A DNA stretch of 64,000 nucleotides from Vesta saturnalis (GCA_036346205.1 JARFJB010001975.1:1-64000), one strand, 5' to 3'; counted from the first letter of the stretch, positions 46,470 to 59,116 are shown. Translations and numbers: made by a program. The notes: generated by a model not told the origin, from the letters alone.

Positions 46470-49400
46470 CTATTCCTGGGTAACGCAAACCGCTGCTAAT
46501 CTAGCGAACGTAGCCGACGTAATTATGAATACAACAGCAATTTCACCCCTTGGGCCCACGGTCAACACAATCAAGGACCTAATTAACAAAGTAGCACAAC
46601 TAAAGGCAAATCCACGAAACAGGACACCAAACCGAGCACAACCGAATAGAAGGGAACGACGCTGTGCAAGACCCAAAACCTATGGCACGCGTTGGTACCA
46701 CTACAAGTTTGGAGACAACGCAAATAGATGTCAACCACCGTGCAAAGCAGCGAATAACCAGGGAAGCGTATAGTGTAGTCACTAATGACGGTGAGCGACG
46801 CTCAAAACCACACACACTGTCTTTTGTCACGGACAAAAACCCGAAAGCAGAATTCCTGGTGGACACAGGAGCGGACGTGTTCCACGAAAGTTACTCACAG
46901 AAAAACGGCAAGTCTGGCAATATAAACTCTACGCAGCTAACAATGCCGAGATCGATACATACGGAGTAGTAAATCTGGATCTTGATCACCAGTTACGAAA
47001 AAGTTTTCCGAGGAGATTCATCGTAGCAGACACGCATAAGGTGCCGAATTTCTATCTTACTACGGATATGCGCCAACTAAGATTGCATGACACAGCCACG
47101 AACCTTGCTTCGCCGGGACGACCAACCAACGAGCCGCAAGACAAAGGAGTTACCTCGATCAGCGACAGACATAAGTACCACACACTTTTGAAGGACTTCC
47201 CCACGATCACAAACCCAGATAGGCTATCTCCGCGCTCGCGACACTCCACAAAGCACAATATGGTAACGACAGATGATCCACCATCAGCCAACCGGCTGCG
47301 AAGGTTGGCACCAGATAAGCTTAAAAAAGTAAAAGAAGAGTTCAGAATCATGATCCAACTGGATATCGCACAACCATCCAACAATCCGTGGGCAGCGCCA
47401 TTACACATGGTGCCAAAGGGCGTTGAATGCACGAACACTCCCAGATCAATACCCATTGCCACACAACGAGGACTTCTCGCAAACGTTGCACAACAAGAAG
47501 ATTTGTTCTACAATAGACTTAGCAAAAGCCTACCATCAGATGCCGATATCATAAGAGGACGTACCCAAAACCGCAGTAACCACACCGTTCGGATTGTTCG
47601 AATTCCCCTACATGACATTCAGCTTACGCAACGTGGCGCTAGCCTCTCAAAGATTCAGGAATGAAATGTTACGTTTACGTTTACGTTTCTATTACGCATA
47701 TATTAACGGCGTATTGGTAGCATCATCGTCGGAAGAAGAACACGAAATGCAGCTATTACATAAATTGCAAGACATCAACCCGGCGAAATGTACATTCGGA
47801 GAAGCACAAGTGAACTCCTTGGATACCAGGTGTCGGAAGAAGGAACGCGACCACTGCCAGAGAAGGTCAAATCGATACAAGAATTTAAAACGCCCAAAAC
47901 AGCAAAATAATTGCGGAAAATCCTAGGCATGATCAATTGCTACCGGCGTTTTATACCAAACGCAGCCACAACGCAAGCAACATTAAACGACCTCTTAAAA
48001 GGGAAAATAAAAGGACACCAACCAATACAGTGGAACGAGAAAGCACAAGCAGCATTTGAAAATTGCAAAATACGACCCGCAGGGGCAGCATTACTCACAC
48101 ACCTTCAAGCAGGCGCCAAAATACCGGTTACAATCGACGAATTAGACACTGCGATCGGTGGATTAATACAACCACTGTAGAACGAAGTATGGCGACCAAG
48201 CTATCTGACGCAGAACAAAAATACGCAGCTTACGACAGGGAACTTCTAGCCATATACTCCACGATACGACACTACCAGCAGCTACTCCAAGGATGACAGT
48301 TTACAATCTATACGGATCATAAGCCAATTTCCGCGACAATTCAAACACCTAAATTACATACGCCAATTTTCAGCAGACATCCAACATATATCTGACAGAG
48401 ACAATTTAGTATCCGACACATTGTCCAGAGTCAATCCACTTACAGCAAGGGTTAATTTCGAAGAACTAGGGAGAGACCAGGAAAATGACACAGAGTTCCA
48501 GGACACATTACGTCTATACAAGTCTACAGCTTAAAAAATTACGCATGTCAGAGCAAACGACCGAAATCTATAGCGACGTGTCTACAGAAAACGCTAGATC
48601 TTTCGTCACCAAGACGTTCAGATGGCAGGTTTTTGAAAACCTACACCAGCTATCACACCCCGGACCTAGAGTATCAGCCAAATTCGTTTCTAAAAGATTC
48701 GTATGGCCAGACATTCAAATCTATTACCGAAGATGGACAAGCCAGGGCACGCATTGTCAAAGCTCCAAAGTCACCAGACACATAAACCCCAATCGGTACG
48801 GTTCCAAGCATCGTCAGCCCGATTCGACCACGTGCACAAGGACTTGGTCGGACCACCTGTGTTACGCGGATACAGATACATCCTCACATGCATAGACCGT
48901 TGGAAAACAGCGAAGCCGAAACCGTGGCATAAGCAGTTTTTTCCCACTGGATCGCAAGGTTTGGAACACCGCTACAAGTCACCACAGACCAAGGCAGGCA
49001 GTTCGAAGCACAACTTTTTAATCAACTCAATGACGTAGCCGGATTCACGCGGGCAGAACAACAGCTTATCACCCACAAGCAAACGGACTAATAGAAAGAT
49101 TCCACCAACACCTCAAAACAGCCTTAATGTGCCACGACACGAAACATTACCCATCGTATCGCTGGCTATACGAACAGCTGGGAAGGAAGACCTCTCGGCA
49201 ACTGCAGCAGGAATGGTATACGGCGAAAACATTCGTATTCAGGGCGATTCCTAAGCGATCGGAAAACTTCGATGCCACATGCAGTCACTAAAATCAGTAC
49301 CGAGGTCAACACACGGCACAGACAAAAGTTTCGTGTTTAAGCAACTCGGTCAATCCATGCAAGTTTTCCTAAGAAACGACACTGTAAAACGCCCGCTACA

Positions 49401-49570
49401 ACGACCATACGATAGACCGTACACCATCATCAAGTAAGGCAAGAGGACGTTCACGATAGACAGAGACGGCCAACCTTGCACGGTAACAGCAGACGCAGTA
49501 AAATCAGCGTACGCCGCGGAGAAACGCTACACGCGCCAGGCAACCCTCAATGAAGAAACCAGAACTTGAT
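46470..49570 (+). pseudogene. Ty3/gypsy retrotransposon gag-pol, CsRn1-type, broken
   Basis: The gag tail (46480-46770) ends in a WYHYKFGDNANRCQPPC finger, the unusual Cys-His-Cys-Cys type of CsRn1 elements, with its first Cys lost. The protease has FLVDTGADVF (about 46855). The reverse transcriptase reads RLRRLAPDKLKKVKEEF, PWAAPLHMVPKG, DLAKAYHQ and FGLFEFPYM, but the active-site box reads YINGVLVASS where YIDD is expected. RNase H has AYDRELLAIYSTIRHY. The integrase shows LHQLSHPGPR, RFDHVHKDLVGP and YILTCIDRW, and ends with VFLRNDTVKRPLQRPYD. Many frameshifts separate these. No env-like frame follows, as expected for this clade. Confidence 0.85.
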
Positions 49571-49633
49571 CCGGAAGAAACGTTCGTCTCCCGGTACGAT
49601 TGAAGACGCGATTCCATCACTAGCAAGGGGGTT

Positions 49634-50174
49634 TGTGGGGTGATGCTACCCCCACGCGTGAAACAACACCCATTAACGCTACCCCCACGCACAAACACGC
49701 CCTCGCACACAGGGAGGTAAACAAGCCAAAGGATCATTCTACTCCGGAGTTTCTCTAGAGCGTCCTGCACGGGTGTTTTTTATAGCCCGGACCAAGACAA
49801 CCTAGCGTTCTACACCGGAGTTTCTCACAGCCTGGATAAGACCGATCTAACCGCCACGCCGGTGCCCAGTAAGCACCAATGGCATGCACGGAAGCCGCTC
49901 GCCAGCGCCGCCGACAACGGAACGACCTCCGGGCCTTCCGAAAACGCTCACCAGTGCCCTCTATGGTCACGCCGCTTCCTCCGACACTGCACAGGTAACC
50001 TCCTCCTCGGCGACCTCGTTTAGATCGACCTCGCCCGCCGTGCGCCCTACACCAAAGTCCACAGCGTGCCCCTGCACCCGCTCGACCCACGCCGGACCTT
50101 CACTGTATATATACGTTCTGAGTTTGGTAATTAACGTGTAAATAATAATTGTAATAACAGTAAACGATTACACA
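49634..50174 (+). mobile_element. 3' LTR of the gypsy element
   Basis: A purine tract, AGCAAGGGGG, precedes TGTGGGGTGATGC at 49634, and the stretch ends near ...GATTACACA (50174), giving the TG...CA form at about 541 bp. It is GC-rich with a TATA-like TGTATATATACG at 50104. No 5' LTR was found before the gag remnant, so the element is truncated at its left side. Confidence 0.65.
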
Positions 50175-50640
50175 ATATTTACTAATTTACTTCAAGAACT
50201 TGTCCATCGTTTCTTTGATGCAAATTACCCAATTTTACCAAACTACTATTATAAGGCATATATGATCGTGTCATATTTATAGATCTTGTTGGAATATGTT
50301 TACAATTGGTTTACTTTAAATTACTAAACATGCTCGTATTGCTTGTTTTATGACCATTTGCATATCGCGCGATATTTGTTGAACCATTAAAGCTATTGAC
50401 ACGAAATTTGGTAACAATTCTATGCTATAAGATCTAGGTCAAGTTCGTTAATGAGCAAAATCCAGCCAGTGACGGGGCTTAGAAAATTAAAAAAAATCAT
50501 TGCTTCAAATTTGAAAAAGTTATACAATTAAAAACAAACTGATCCTTTTTTATATAATTTCAAAATTTAAAAAGTAACCATTTGCGCACAGTTTTTAGGT
50601 GCAAATTTGTGCATTTTTTAATTTATAAACCGATTTTTTT
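50175..50640. other. Non-coding spacer between LTR and dispersed repeat
   Basis: AT-rich sequence with no supported frame. A stretch with CATATCGCGCGATATTTG (about 50371) contains a short perfect palindrome, ATATCGCGCGATAT. Confidence 0.5.
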
Positions 50641-51090
50641 TAAAGTCTGGTATTGAAGGTTTTTAAGACGGCTAAGTATAAATCATTTGTCAAAATTAAA
50701 AAATTCAAAATGGAGGTTCAAAAATGGGCGATTATCGTAGTTAAAAACCGATATGACTCAAATTCAGATTTTAGAAAAAAAAAGGTTACCTGTGGTTGAC
50801 AATAAAAATATAGTTTGTTATTGTTACTTTGATAATTCGTTCAGTATTTAGTGTAGAAACGTTTGTGAGTTCTTAGGGAAGCACAATGTAAGTTTTTTGT
50901 GTATTTTTCCATGTTTCATTACTGATTAATTCAGAAAATTTAAAATAAACGTAAACGGAGAAATTTGTGTTTATTGTTAGATTGCAAACAACTAGTGACA
51001 CCGGTATTGTGGGCTTTTAAGTTGCTTATTACAAATGGTTGGTCAAAACATCTATGAGAAAGCATTATGGCAGATAATTTAGCAGCGGTT
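50640..51090 (+). repeat. Dispersed repeat, copy 2
   Basis: Matches the reverse complement of 25466-25800 over several blocks, ending with GGCAGATAATTTAGCAGCGG. The middle (about 50790-50990) is absent from copy 1. There is no coding frame, so it is a non-autonomous repeat family of unknown type. 51090-51400 holds nothing recognised. Confidence 0.6.
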
Positions 51091-51401
51091 CTTACGTTTA
51101 TTATTGAGGTAATAAAATGAGTAAAGTCTTAGCTTAATTGATAGTAAAATGTGTTAATCTAATTGGTTTGAAAAATAATTTTTTTAATTCACATTCTTCA
51201 GAAAGAACAATTTCATTATTCAAAACGTGTTTTGCTGTTGAAAAAAAGTAAAACCATGAATTTTAAAATACAATCTTAATAACAGTGTTTCATAATAAGG
51301 TTTAATGGTTTGCCTTTTATACACATTTACAAACGGGAAACCCGTATTTGTTTTATCTCAAAAAACATAATATCTTACAGCCTAGTGAGTAGATATTCTT
51401 A

Positions 51402-54040
51402 TACCGTGCCCGCCATCACTCTAGAATTCCTTTTTCACATCTTTATTATTTCTTGTAAAGAAAAAGTATGAATACGAAATTTACCTTAATTTTCAAGCTC
51501 TATAACCTAACAATGTTTTCATGTATACATGGTGTTCCACTTTTGCTGCATAGCACTCTGCTCTTTTATTTTAAATCGCACACCCTGTATATTATTAAAT
51601 TTTTGAATTTCCTGTTGAAATTGAGGGACGCTTTGATAAGTATACATGTCACCTACAGTCCAACGTTTTGGCGTTATCACGTTTTTGAAAAAAAAATGAC
51701 GTTTTCGGCGTACACAAAAATAACTAATATCTCGCAAAGTAACATAGGTAGGGAGATGCGGTTTTCATCATTCGATAGAGCATAAAAAAGTCAATAAAAA
51801 CTTCTGAAAAAATAATTTTTGAGAGGCGGGTAAATTTTTGATTTTCGAAAAATTGAATCATAGAAAACTTGATTTTTTTAAATAGAAAGGTATATTTTTT
51901 TGCGTAGAAAGACGCGGATTTTTTTACAGAATAAGCGAATTTCTATTTCTTATTTTCTTTTTTGCTATATCGTCGTAGACATGTATCAGAAAAACAAGGA
52001 AAAGGACGCAAAATAATAATTTATTTTAATTTTATGTTAATCATATTCCATTTAACAAACTAAAACTATTAGTAAAAAATAAAAATAAACAATAACAAAC
52101 ATTTTAATTAAAGAGGTGCTCAAAATTCTGTCCGTTTAATTCTAAACACTTTTCAAGCCTTTGTTGCAAAAACTGACGCACATTTAATAGTATCTCTAGA
52201 GTTACGTTAGCAAATGCGGTTGTTATTCTGTTTTTCATTACTGTTTGTGTTGAAGGTTCTTCTTCATATACGAAATTTTTGACAAACCTCCACAAAAAAA
52301 GCCCATCATGATTAGGTCCGGCGATCTTGCAGGCCATGACACGGGACTTCCTCGGCCGACCAGTGATTGGGAAATTGAAGATTTAAAACATTCTGCATAT
52401 TCCCGGCATAGTGGCAAGGCGCACCATCATGCTGATACCACATGATATATTTTATGTCGTCAGGAATATTTTCGAGTAATTCAGGTAACACATTATTTAG
52501 AAATTTCAAATAGCGGTTACCATTCAAATGACGATCAAAGAAATAAAGACCTATCACAAAGTTATTTACAATTCCTCACCGCACATTTACCGTCCATCTG
52601 TGCTGATGATCCAAATATCGGGCAATATATGGATTTATTTTATCATAATAATGAAAATTACGACGGTTTACTCGGTCGTTGCTGTGGAAGGTAGCTTCAT
52701 CTGTAAATTAAATAATGGACGTAAAACGTGGGTTCTCATTTAACTTATTTAACATCCATTGACAAAAAGCTCTTCTTGCATTAAAATCACCCACAGTTAA
52801 TTTTTGGTGTAATTCTACATGATATGGATATTTATTACGTTTTAATACCCGTCTTACCGAAGTAATACTAATAGTACCAATGGCATTAGATATTTGGCCT
52901 GTGCCGAGGTCTTGATTTTCGAAAATGCTCTAAATTACCATAAATTCAGTTTCTCCTGTTCTAACTGTTCTTCTTTGAATATTTGCTTTATATTGTACCC
53001 TTCCCGTTTGTTCAAATCGAGCCCATAATTGTTGTAACCCACGGATACTTGGATACTTGATCAGGATATCTTTGTTTATACACACCCACAGCCAAAAGAC
53101 AATTCCTTTGGGATTGGCCCAAAGCAAACACCATGTCCAGTAATTCGTTTTGTGTAAAATTCATGTTGATTAAGAGTTAATTGCAACTAATAAGTCAGTT
53201 TCTGTTATTTATTGTGACTGTCAAACAATAATTTGGTTTTTGTTTTTGTACTTCATGTAAATATAGCAAAGCCTACTTCAATAAAAAGGTTTACTGGTAA
53301 ATATCATCCATACCATGATCAATATTGGTAATTTGTTGTCTAGCATCACGCACGAAGCAATAAAAACGAAAATAAAAATCGCATTTTCCAATGCAACATG
53401 TTAACATAAAATTAAAATAATGTATTATTTTGCGTCCTTTTGGTTGTTCTTCTGTTGCATGGCTACTGCGATATACCAAAAAAGAAAATAAAAAATAGAA
53501 AAACGCCAATTCTGTAAAATCGGCTAAAGATAGACCCATAATATGTGTATTAACAAAATCGAAAGAGAAAAAAAATCCGCGTCTGTTTATGTAAAAAAAT
53601 ATTTAAAGAAATCAAGTTATCCCTGATTCAATTTTTCGAAAATCAAAAATTTACCCGAAAAAATTTGTCTCAAAAATTATTCTTTCCATAAATTTGTATT
53701 GACTTTCTCATGCTCTGTCGAATGGTGAAAACCGCATGTCGTTACCTATTTTACTTTGCGAGATATTAGTTATTTTTGAGTATGCCGCAAACGTCGCTTA
53801 ACAAAGTGCCCCTCAATTTAAACAGGAAATTCAAAAATGTAATAATATACAGGGTGTTCCATTTAAAATAAAAGAGTAGAGTGGTGTGCCGCAAAAGTGG
53901 AACACCCTGTATACATGAAAATATTTTTAGGTTGCAGAGCTTGAAAAATAAGCTAAAGCTAGTTTTATACTTTTTCTTTGCAACAAGTAATAAAGATGCT
54001 AAAAAGGAATGCCAGAGCGATGGCGGACCCGGTGTATACA
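51402..54040 (-). mobile_element. DD41D mariner with ~550-bp terminal inverted repeats (second copy)
   Basis: Sequence 51402-51900 is repeated in reverse complement at 53570-54040. Paired landmarks are GCCATCACTCTAGAATTCCT / its complement near 54010, TTTTCAAGCTCTATAACCTA / near 53935, and ACTAATATCTCGCAAAGTAA / near 53755. Both arms contain a ~75-bp palindromic tip pair (ACAGGGTGTTCC facing its complement). The transposase pseudogene is between the arms. The right end lies almost against the left end of the next mariner. Confidence 0.7.
52104..53164 (-). pseudogene. DD41D mariner transposase (second copy), broken
   Basis: Minus strand, ATG at 53164: MNFTQNELLDMVFALGQ, a frameshift, then LWARFEQTGRVQYKANIQR. 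Later come YPYHVELHQKL and DFNARRAFCQWM. The catalytic region has FTDEATFHSND, then GLYFFDRHLNGNRYLKFL and MWYQHDGAPCHYAG (second Asp). The third catalytic motif is corrupted (GPNHDGLFLWRFVKNF). The end, RLEKCLELNGQNFEHLF, is intact. At least three frame changes or stops are present. Confidence 0.8.
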
Positions 54041-54047
54041 GGATGTT

Positions 54048-56250
54048 ACTTAAGTGTATGTACTTATTTTAAGGGGTGATTCCTGAGGCGATTTCGAACC
54101 GGAAAGTTCATATGAATGTATGTCCTTAGAAGCTTCGTTATTTATCTACAGGCTGTTGAAGTTGATGTGTTTTTTCGGTTTTTTCCAAATTTTTCGAAAA
54201 CCCTTTTAGATATTACATTGAAATTTTACATATTGTATAAGGGCATGAAGGCCCTTATTTCAACTGAAAAGTTTATTTTTAATTTAACCAGTGGCGTAGA
54301 TACAGCTAGGTCATGACATAAATTCCACAAAAAAAATGTGATACGCACTGTTTTATATGACGCGTTTACACGATATTCATCAGAAATCAATTCCGAACAA
54401 AAAAGGTCTCCATACATTTTCACGTAAAACTCACCGTTTAGGAAAAAATAATTAAAACCTGTCGTGTCATTATAAGGTGCAGTTTATTTACAAGATTAAG
54501 ATATGTCACAAAAACACAAGTGAGCTCTGTCCGTTGATAAGAAACATCGCTATGTATTTCGTTAATAATCCTGTCATGTCAGTCTTATTCTTGGCAGGCA
54601 ATAACTAGTTTAAAAATTTGTTCTTTTTGTTGTTTTCCAAGTGTTTTGTCTTCATAAAAGTAAGAGAAATGGTCAATTATGCTATTTCGGAGATGACCGA
54701 CATGCATTTCGTCTATGGTCTGGCTGACGGCAATGCTAAACAAGCCAGGCGTCTTTACCAAGAAAGATTTCCCAACCGTGCTGTTCCCGATAGTAGAACA
54801 TTCACAAACATCCATCTGCGACTGTCTCAATATGGCAGTTTACAAAATAGAAACCGAGAGGGACGACCTCGTACAGTGAGGACAGCGGAAGTAGAGAAGG
54901 CTGTTCTCAATGAAATTGAACAGAATCCAGGATCTAGTACACGCAAAATTGGGAGTGCGTTGAATATTTGCCACAAAACTGTATGGGAAATTTTGAGAGA
55001 ATATTGGCTGTATCCGTATCATCTGCAAAGAGTGCAAACTCTCCTTCCATGAGATTTTCCAGCACGCAGGAATTGTTCCATGTGGTTTCTCCAGAAGGTT
55101 GCAGAAAATCCTCATTTCGACAGGCAAGTTATCTTCACGGATGAAGCAAATTTCTCCAGAGAAGCAATCAGAAATTTTCGTAATGCTCATTTATGGAGCG
55201 AAGAGAACCCTCGTGCTATAGTAGAAACAAAATTTCAGCAGTAATTTTCAGTCAACGTGTGGGTTGGTATTATTGGAGATTTTTTAGTTGGACCATTCTT
55301 TCTTCCAAGGCGCCTTCACGGCAATACCTATCGTGCGTTTCTTCAAAATAATTTGCCTGAATTACTAGAAAATGTCCCTCTTCTAGTACGTCAGCACATG
55401 TGGTTCATGCACGACGGTGCCCCGGCCCACTTCAGCATTTTGGTGCGTGAATATTTGAATTCAGTTTACCCAACTCGATGGATAGGTCGTGAGGGGCCTC
55501 AGTTCTGGCCACCGAGATCGCCTGATCTGAACAGCTTAGACTTTTATTTCTGGGGGCATCTTAAAACTCTAGTTTATAATACACCAGTTCAGACGTTGGA
55601 AGACTTACGCAATAGAATAATTGAGGGCTGTGCAACCATACAGAACACACCGGGAATTTTTGAAAGAGTGCGTCGTTCAATGAGGAGAAGAGCAGAAGCC
55701 TGTATAGAAGCGGTTGGTGGACATTTTCAGCATTTTTTATGAATGACTGCACAAAAGTTTTTCCCTTTATTGTTCAGTTTCTGTAAATAGTTTCTATGTT
55801 AGGAATGTATGCACGTTATAACGACACGACACCTTTTAATTATTTTTTTCCTAAACGGTGAGTTTTACGTGAAAATGTATTGAGATCTTTTTTGTTCGGA
55901 ATTGATTTCTGATGAATATCGTGTAAACGCGTCATATAAAACAGTGGCGTAACACATTTTTTTTTGTGGAATTTATGTCATGACCTAGCTGTATCTACGC
56001 CACTGGTTAAATTAAAAATGAACTTTTCAGTTGAAATAAGGGCCTTCATGCCCTTATACAATACGTAAAATTTCAATGTAATATCTAGAAGAGTTTTAAA
56101 AAATTTGGAAAAAACCGAAAAAACACAACAACTTCAATAGCCTGTAGATCGATAACGAAGCTTCTGAGGACATACATTCATATAAACTTTCCGGCTCGAA
56201 ATCGCCTCGGGAATCACACCTTAAAATAAGTACATACACTTAAGTAAAAT
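54048..56250 (+). mobile_element. DD41D mariner with ~430-bp terminal inverted repeats (third copy)
   Basis: The left arm (54048-54475) and right arm (about 55815-56250) are reverse complements. Matching pairs include ACTTAAGTGTATGTACTTAT with its complement at the right end, TTCATATGAATGTATGTCCT near 56175, AAGGGCATGAAGGCCCTTAT near 56050, and CTCACCGTTTAGGAAAAAAT near 55855. Unlike the first copy, the extreme tips are not sharply defined. The transposase between them is nearly complete. Confidence 0.85.
54669..55742 (+). pseudogene. DD41D mariner transposase (third copy), single frame with two stops
   Basis: From ATG 54669 (MVNYAISEMTDMHFVYGLAD) to TGA 55742 there is one continuous frame of 357 codons. 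It is interrupted only by TGA at 55050 and TAA at about 55242, and each could be a single base change. The DNA-binding half has QARRLYQERFPNRAVPDSRT and GRPRTVRTAE. The catalytic residues are in FTDEANFSRE, MHDGAPAHFS and SPDLNSLDFYFWG, with 41 residues between the second and third Asp. The end, AEACIEAVGGHFQHFL, is intact. I chose this ATG, not 54618, because the upstream codons are Phe/Leu-rich and outside the family length. It is the youngest-looking of the three copies. Confidence 0.9.
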
Positions 56251-56259
56251 ACATTCTAA

Positions 56260-57690
56260 GATATATTCCGCCATATATCAATTTATTAGTGAACATTGTA
56301 TTGTTTCCTATACATTCGTTTTAAATGCCTTAAGAACTAGGCTTTACAACTTTAGAATTAATTTCCCTTAAAATAAAGTCAGATACCAAGTTATTTTCAG
56401 CTTTAATTTTCAAGTAGCAAAAAATTCTAACTTTTTACGTTCAAATCAAAACATGTATTTAAATTTCATTTCTGGAGGTATAATTCAAACCAAGGGTTTT
56501 TTTTGTTACTGGAATAATACTTTCATTAAATCATTACAAAACAGAACAAGCTTTTTCATCTTTGCAACGAAAAAGGGAAAGTATTACTTTACATATTACC
56601 ACTAATTAGAAAATTTATATAAATATAATCAGCTGGTAATATTTTCACCCGTTTCTTCCTTTCCACCTTTACGTAAGTAATTCATATAAAAGTAAGTAAA
56701 CATAGGTTGCATGTTACGTTAATTTATTTCAGTTATGTTAGGGTATAATTAGGGTTAATTAAATGTCACATTCTTGCATGAAATTTATCGGTTGATAAGT
56801 ATTACGCGGTAAAAACCCTTTTTGTACGTGGATTAATTGTGAAATACGAATAAACTTAGTACTAATTTAAAATACCCTTCAAGAGTAAATATATATCTCA
56901 GTAATCATTTTTCTTTTACATGAACCTACTTAATTGTACGTCTCACGCTCTACTTATGTAAATCAATTGCGAATAAAAAAAGTTGATCCGCGCTTTGCCT
57001 TAAAGCAGTGTTTTTGCGTCTTCTGTATGACACGGTTATCACCTCAAATTCATATCGTCAATTACACAGTTATTAGTTAAGAAACACTTTGTGTAAGTTG
57101 TATCATTAAACTACAGCACCTACATTAGAGTAGGTGAGAAAAATTTTCTAACGATACATTTATATCAGCTAAAGGCGACTTTAAATTAAATGAACACGTA
57201 TGGCAGCTCACTTTTTTAGACAGTTCAATTTGTACTAAATTGTATAATTTAATTCTTAATAAGCACATTGCAATTTTTGTTCTTATTTTTGAAATTGGCT
57301 TAATAATTATGTGAGCGTGTTTTGCGTTCTTTTTTTTATATTGTGATTGTGTACTTTCTCAAATTAATAAAAGTAGACGCTCATTCAGTGTATGAAATTT
57401 TTGATAATTATAATAGTAATAATTTAAATTCTATTAACCTAATCACATTATATGTTGGAAAGAAATGAGAAATTATTTTTATTTTATAGATCGTTTGCAT
57501 GTTGTAAAGATCCCAGTATTAAATTAATTATTTTAATTGACCCATTTTTCCGTAATTTGTATTCATTTAAAATAATTAATTACTTCCCCTTCTTTCGCCG
57601 TACGAAATCGGTTTGGGGTTATCACCGCAATACCACCCCCAACACCTTGAGCAATCATGCATAGATCTCATTCTATTTAAGCGTGAGCGC
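56260..57690. other. AT-rich non-coding DNA, nothing recognised
   Basis: No supported coding frame or repeat. A 70-codon frame at 57452 lacks any domain and is probably chance. Confidence 0.6.
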
Positions 57691-58330
57691 AATATTGCCT
57701 CTAGCTCGACGACTTGGAGACTACATAGAAACCAACTATATCCTTCCTGACAGCCAATTCGGCTTTAAACCCAACTGAATGTGCCACGATCCATTGTTGA
57801 ACCTGCTTACATGGACCATCAGGGCAATCAATTGCAAGGCATTCAATCCAGCTGTTGTTTGGACATTAGGGCAGGGTTTAGCACTCAGAACTTATTGACA
57901 AAATGCTAGCCTATTGTCCTAAACTCCTGCCCTCCTACCTGACTAAACAGTCAGTACGTGTTAAAATTAACATGCGAGGAGTCTCCGTTAACCTTATCAA
58001 AATACAAGCAATCCCCGTTTTACTCCAACAAGAAGTGATACCTAAGAATCCTTTTCACTAAAACCATAAATTGGCATTCCGACATACGAAAAAGACTAGA
58101 CAGAATACGGAACTCTGAAAACCTGTTGGGTACCCTCTGAGGTTGAATCAGGAAATTTCCACTCCTAAACTTTACAACACACTTACCTACAGTTACCCTG
58201 TAAAAGGTTACCAAGATCCCTTGTACGCAAACATTCTACAAAGTTACCTTACCTCCATTGATTTCGGTTAATTCCGAATCCTAAGACGAATAAACAAAGA
58301 CACAAGTAAACTCACTATACAACATGCGTA
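57690..58330 (+). mobile_element. Fragment of the jockey-type LINE family
   Basis: The motif ILPDSQFGFKPN followed by a stop matches the same position in the LINE at 5739-10230 (NSQFGFRPN, also followed by a stop). After it come CHDPLLNLLTW and a degraded counterpart of the AFDRVWH region, a scrap of the later reverse transcriptase (about 57900-58010), and sequence resembling the thumb region (about 58070-58130). Both ends are lost. 58340-58740 holds nothing recognised. Confidence 0.6.
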
Positions 58331-58739
58331 TAAAATTTCCTAATGTGACAAACATTGATTTCATAGCTGTAATATCATAAGAAGGCGCTAATGTATATAT
58401 TTGAATTAATGTAAGTGATAGCACTCTATACTGTACCATCAGTTTTGATTTACCAGAATGCCCACTAACGAAACGTGTAAAGCTATGTAGGAGACTTACA
58501 CAAAACGCCGTTATCTGGTTCGTTTGAAGGGTTACTTAAAACTTATCTTCAGTTTCCAAATATACTACGACATAGAGTTGACATTGTTCAATTACATTAA
58601 ATTAATTCTAGTATTATATTTAAATTTAATTAAATAAGTAATATAAGTTTTACCGCTACTGTTCTAATCTACCGTAGTTTTAGATAAACGCAAATTTTAG
58701 TTAAATGAAATACGGCACGTATTTATTCAATTCATACCG

Positions 58740-59040
58740 TTAACACAGAATAAAAACAAAATAATTCGTGCAGAAAAGTTTAGTGGGTCCTTCGATACAG
58801 TTTTGAACTCCACTTTTGTCCTAATACAAGAACATCCTCCTGAACCGTCGACACCGAATTCTAGAGTTATGTCCCACTACCGCTGAACTGAGTCATATCT
58901 TAAGAAGAAGGCAACTCCTCAACATTATTACCTCCGCTGCGATCCAGCGGTTCCTGAGATCGTTCACAGAACTCCTTTTAGAGTGAAGCCGACACCATCA
59001 CTGACTCGCCAAGACTTGCTGAATTCTAGGGTCCCGATTA
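58740..59040. other. GC-richer unassigned stretch
   Basis: The sequence changes to balanced composition with codon-like texture (one frame reads RQLLNIITSAAIQRFLRSF). It has stops in all frames and no motif I can name. It could be a scrap of a retroelement gag region. Confidence 0.25.
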
Positions 59041-59047
59041 AAATATT

Positions 59048-59048
59048 T

Positions 59049-59112
<64 letters not shown>
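59048..59112. repeat. (TA)n microsatellite
   Basis: About 31 TA dinucleotides directly before the first copy of the duplicated unit at 59117. Confidence 0.95.
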
Positions 59113-59116
59113 CACT

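Noticed and set aside
49570..49640. An env gene downstream of the gypsy integrase, making it an endogenous retrovirus
   Set aside because: The LTR follows the integrase tail within about 70 bases, leaving no room for a third gene.
49504..50141. Arg/Gly- and Ser/Pro-rich frames in the GC-rich segment after the gypsy integrase
   Set aside because: The segment fits a 3' LTR (purine tract, TG...CA, TATA box); the frames have no domain and arise from GC content.
57452..57664. 70-codon hypothetical gene
   Set aside because: Low-complexity Phe/Leu/Asn-rich frame in AT-rich DNA with no domain and no neighbours.
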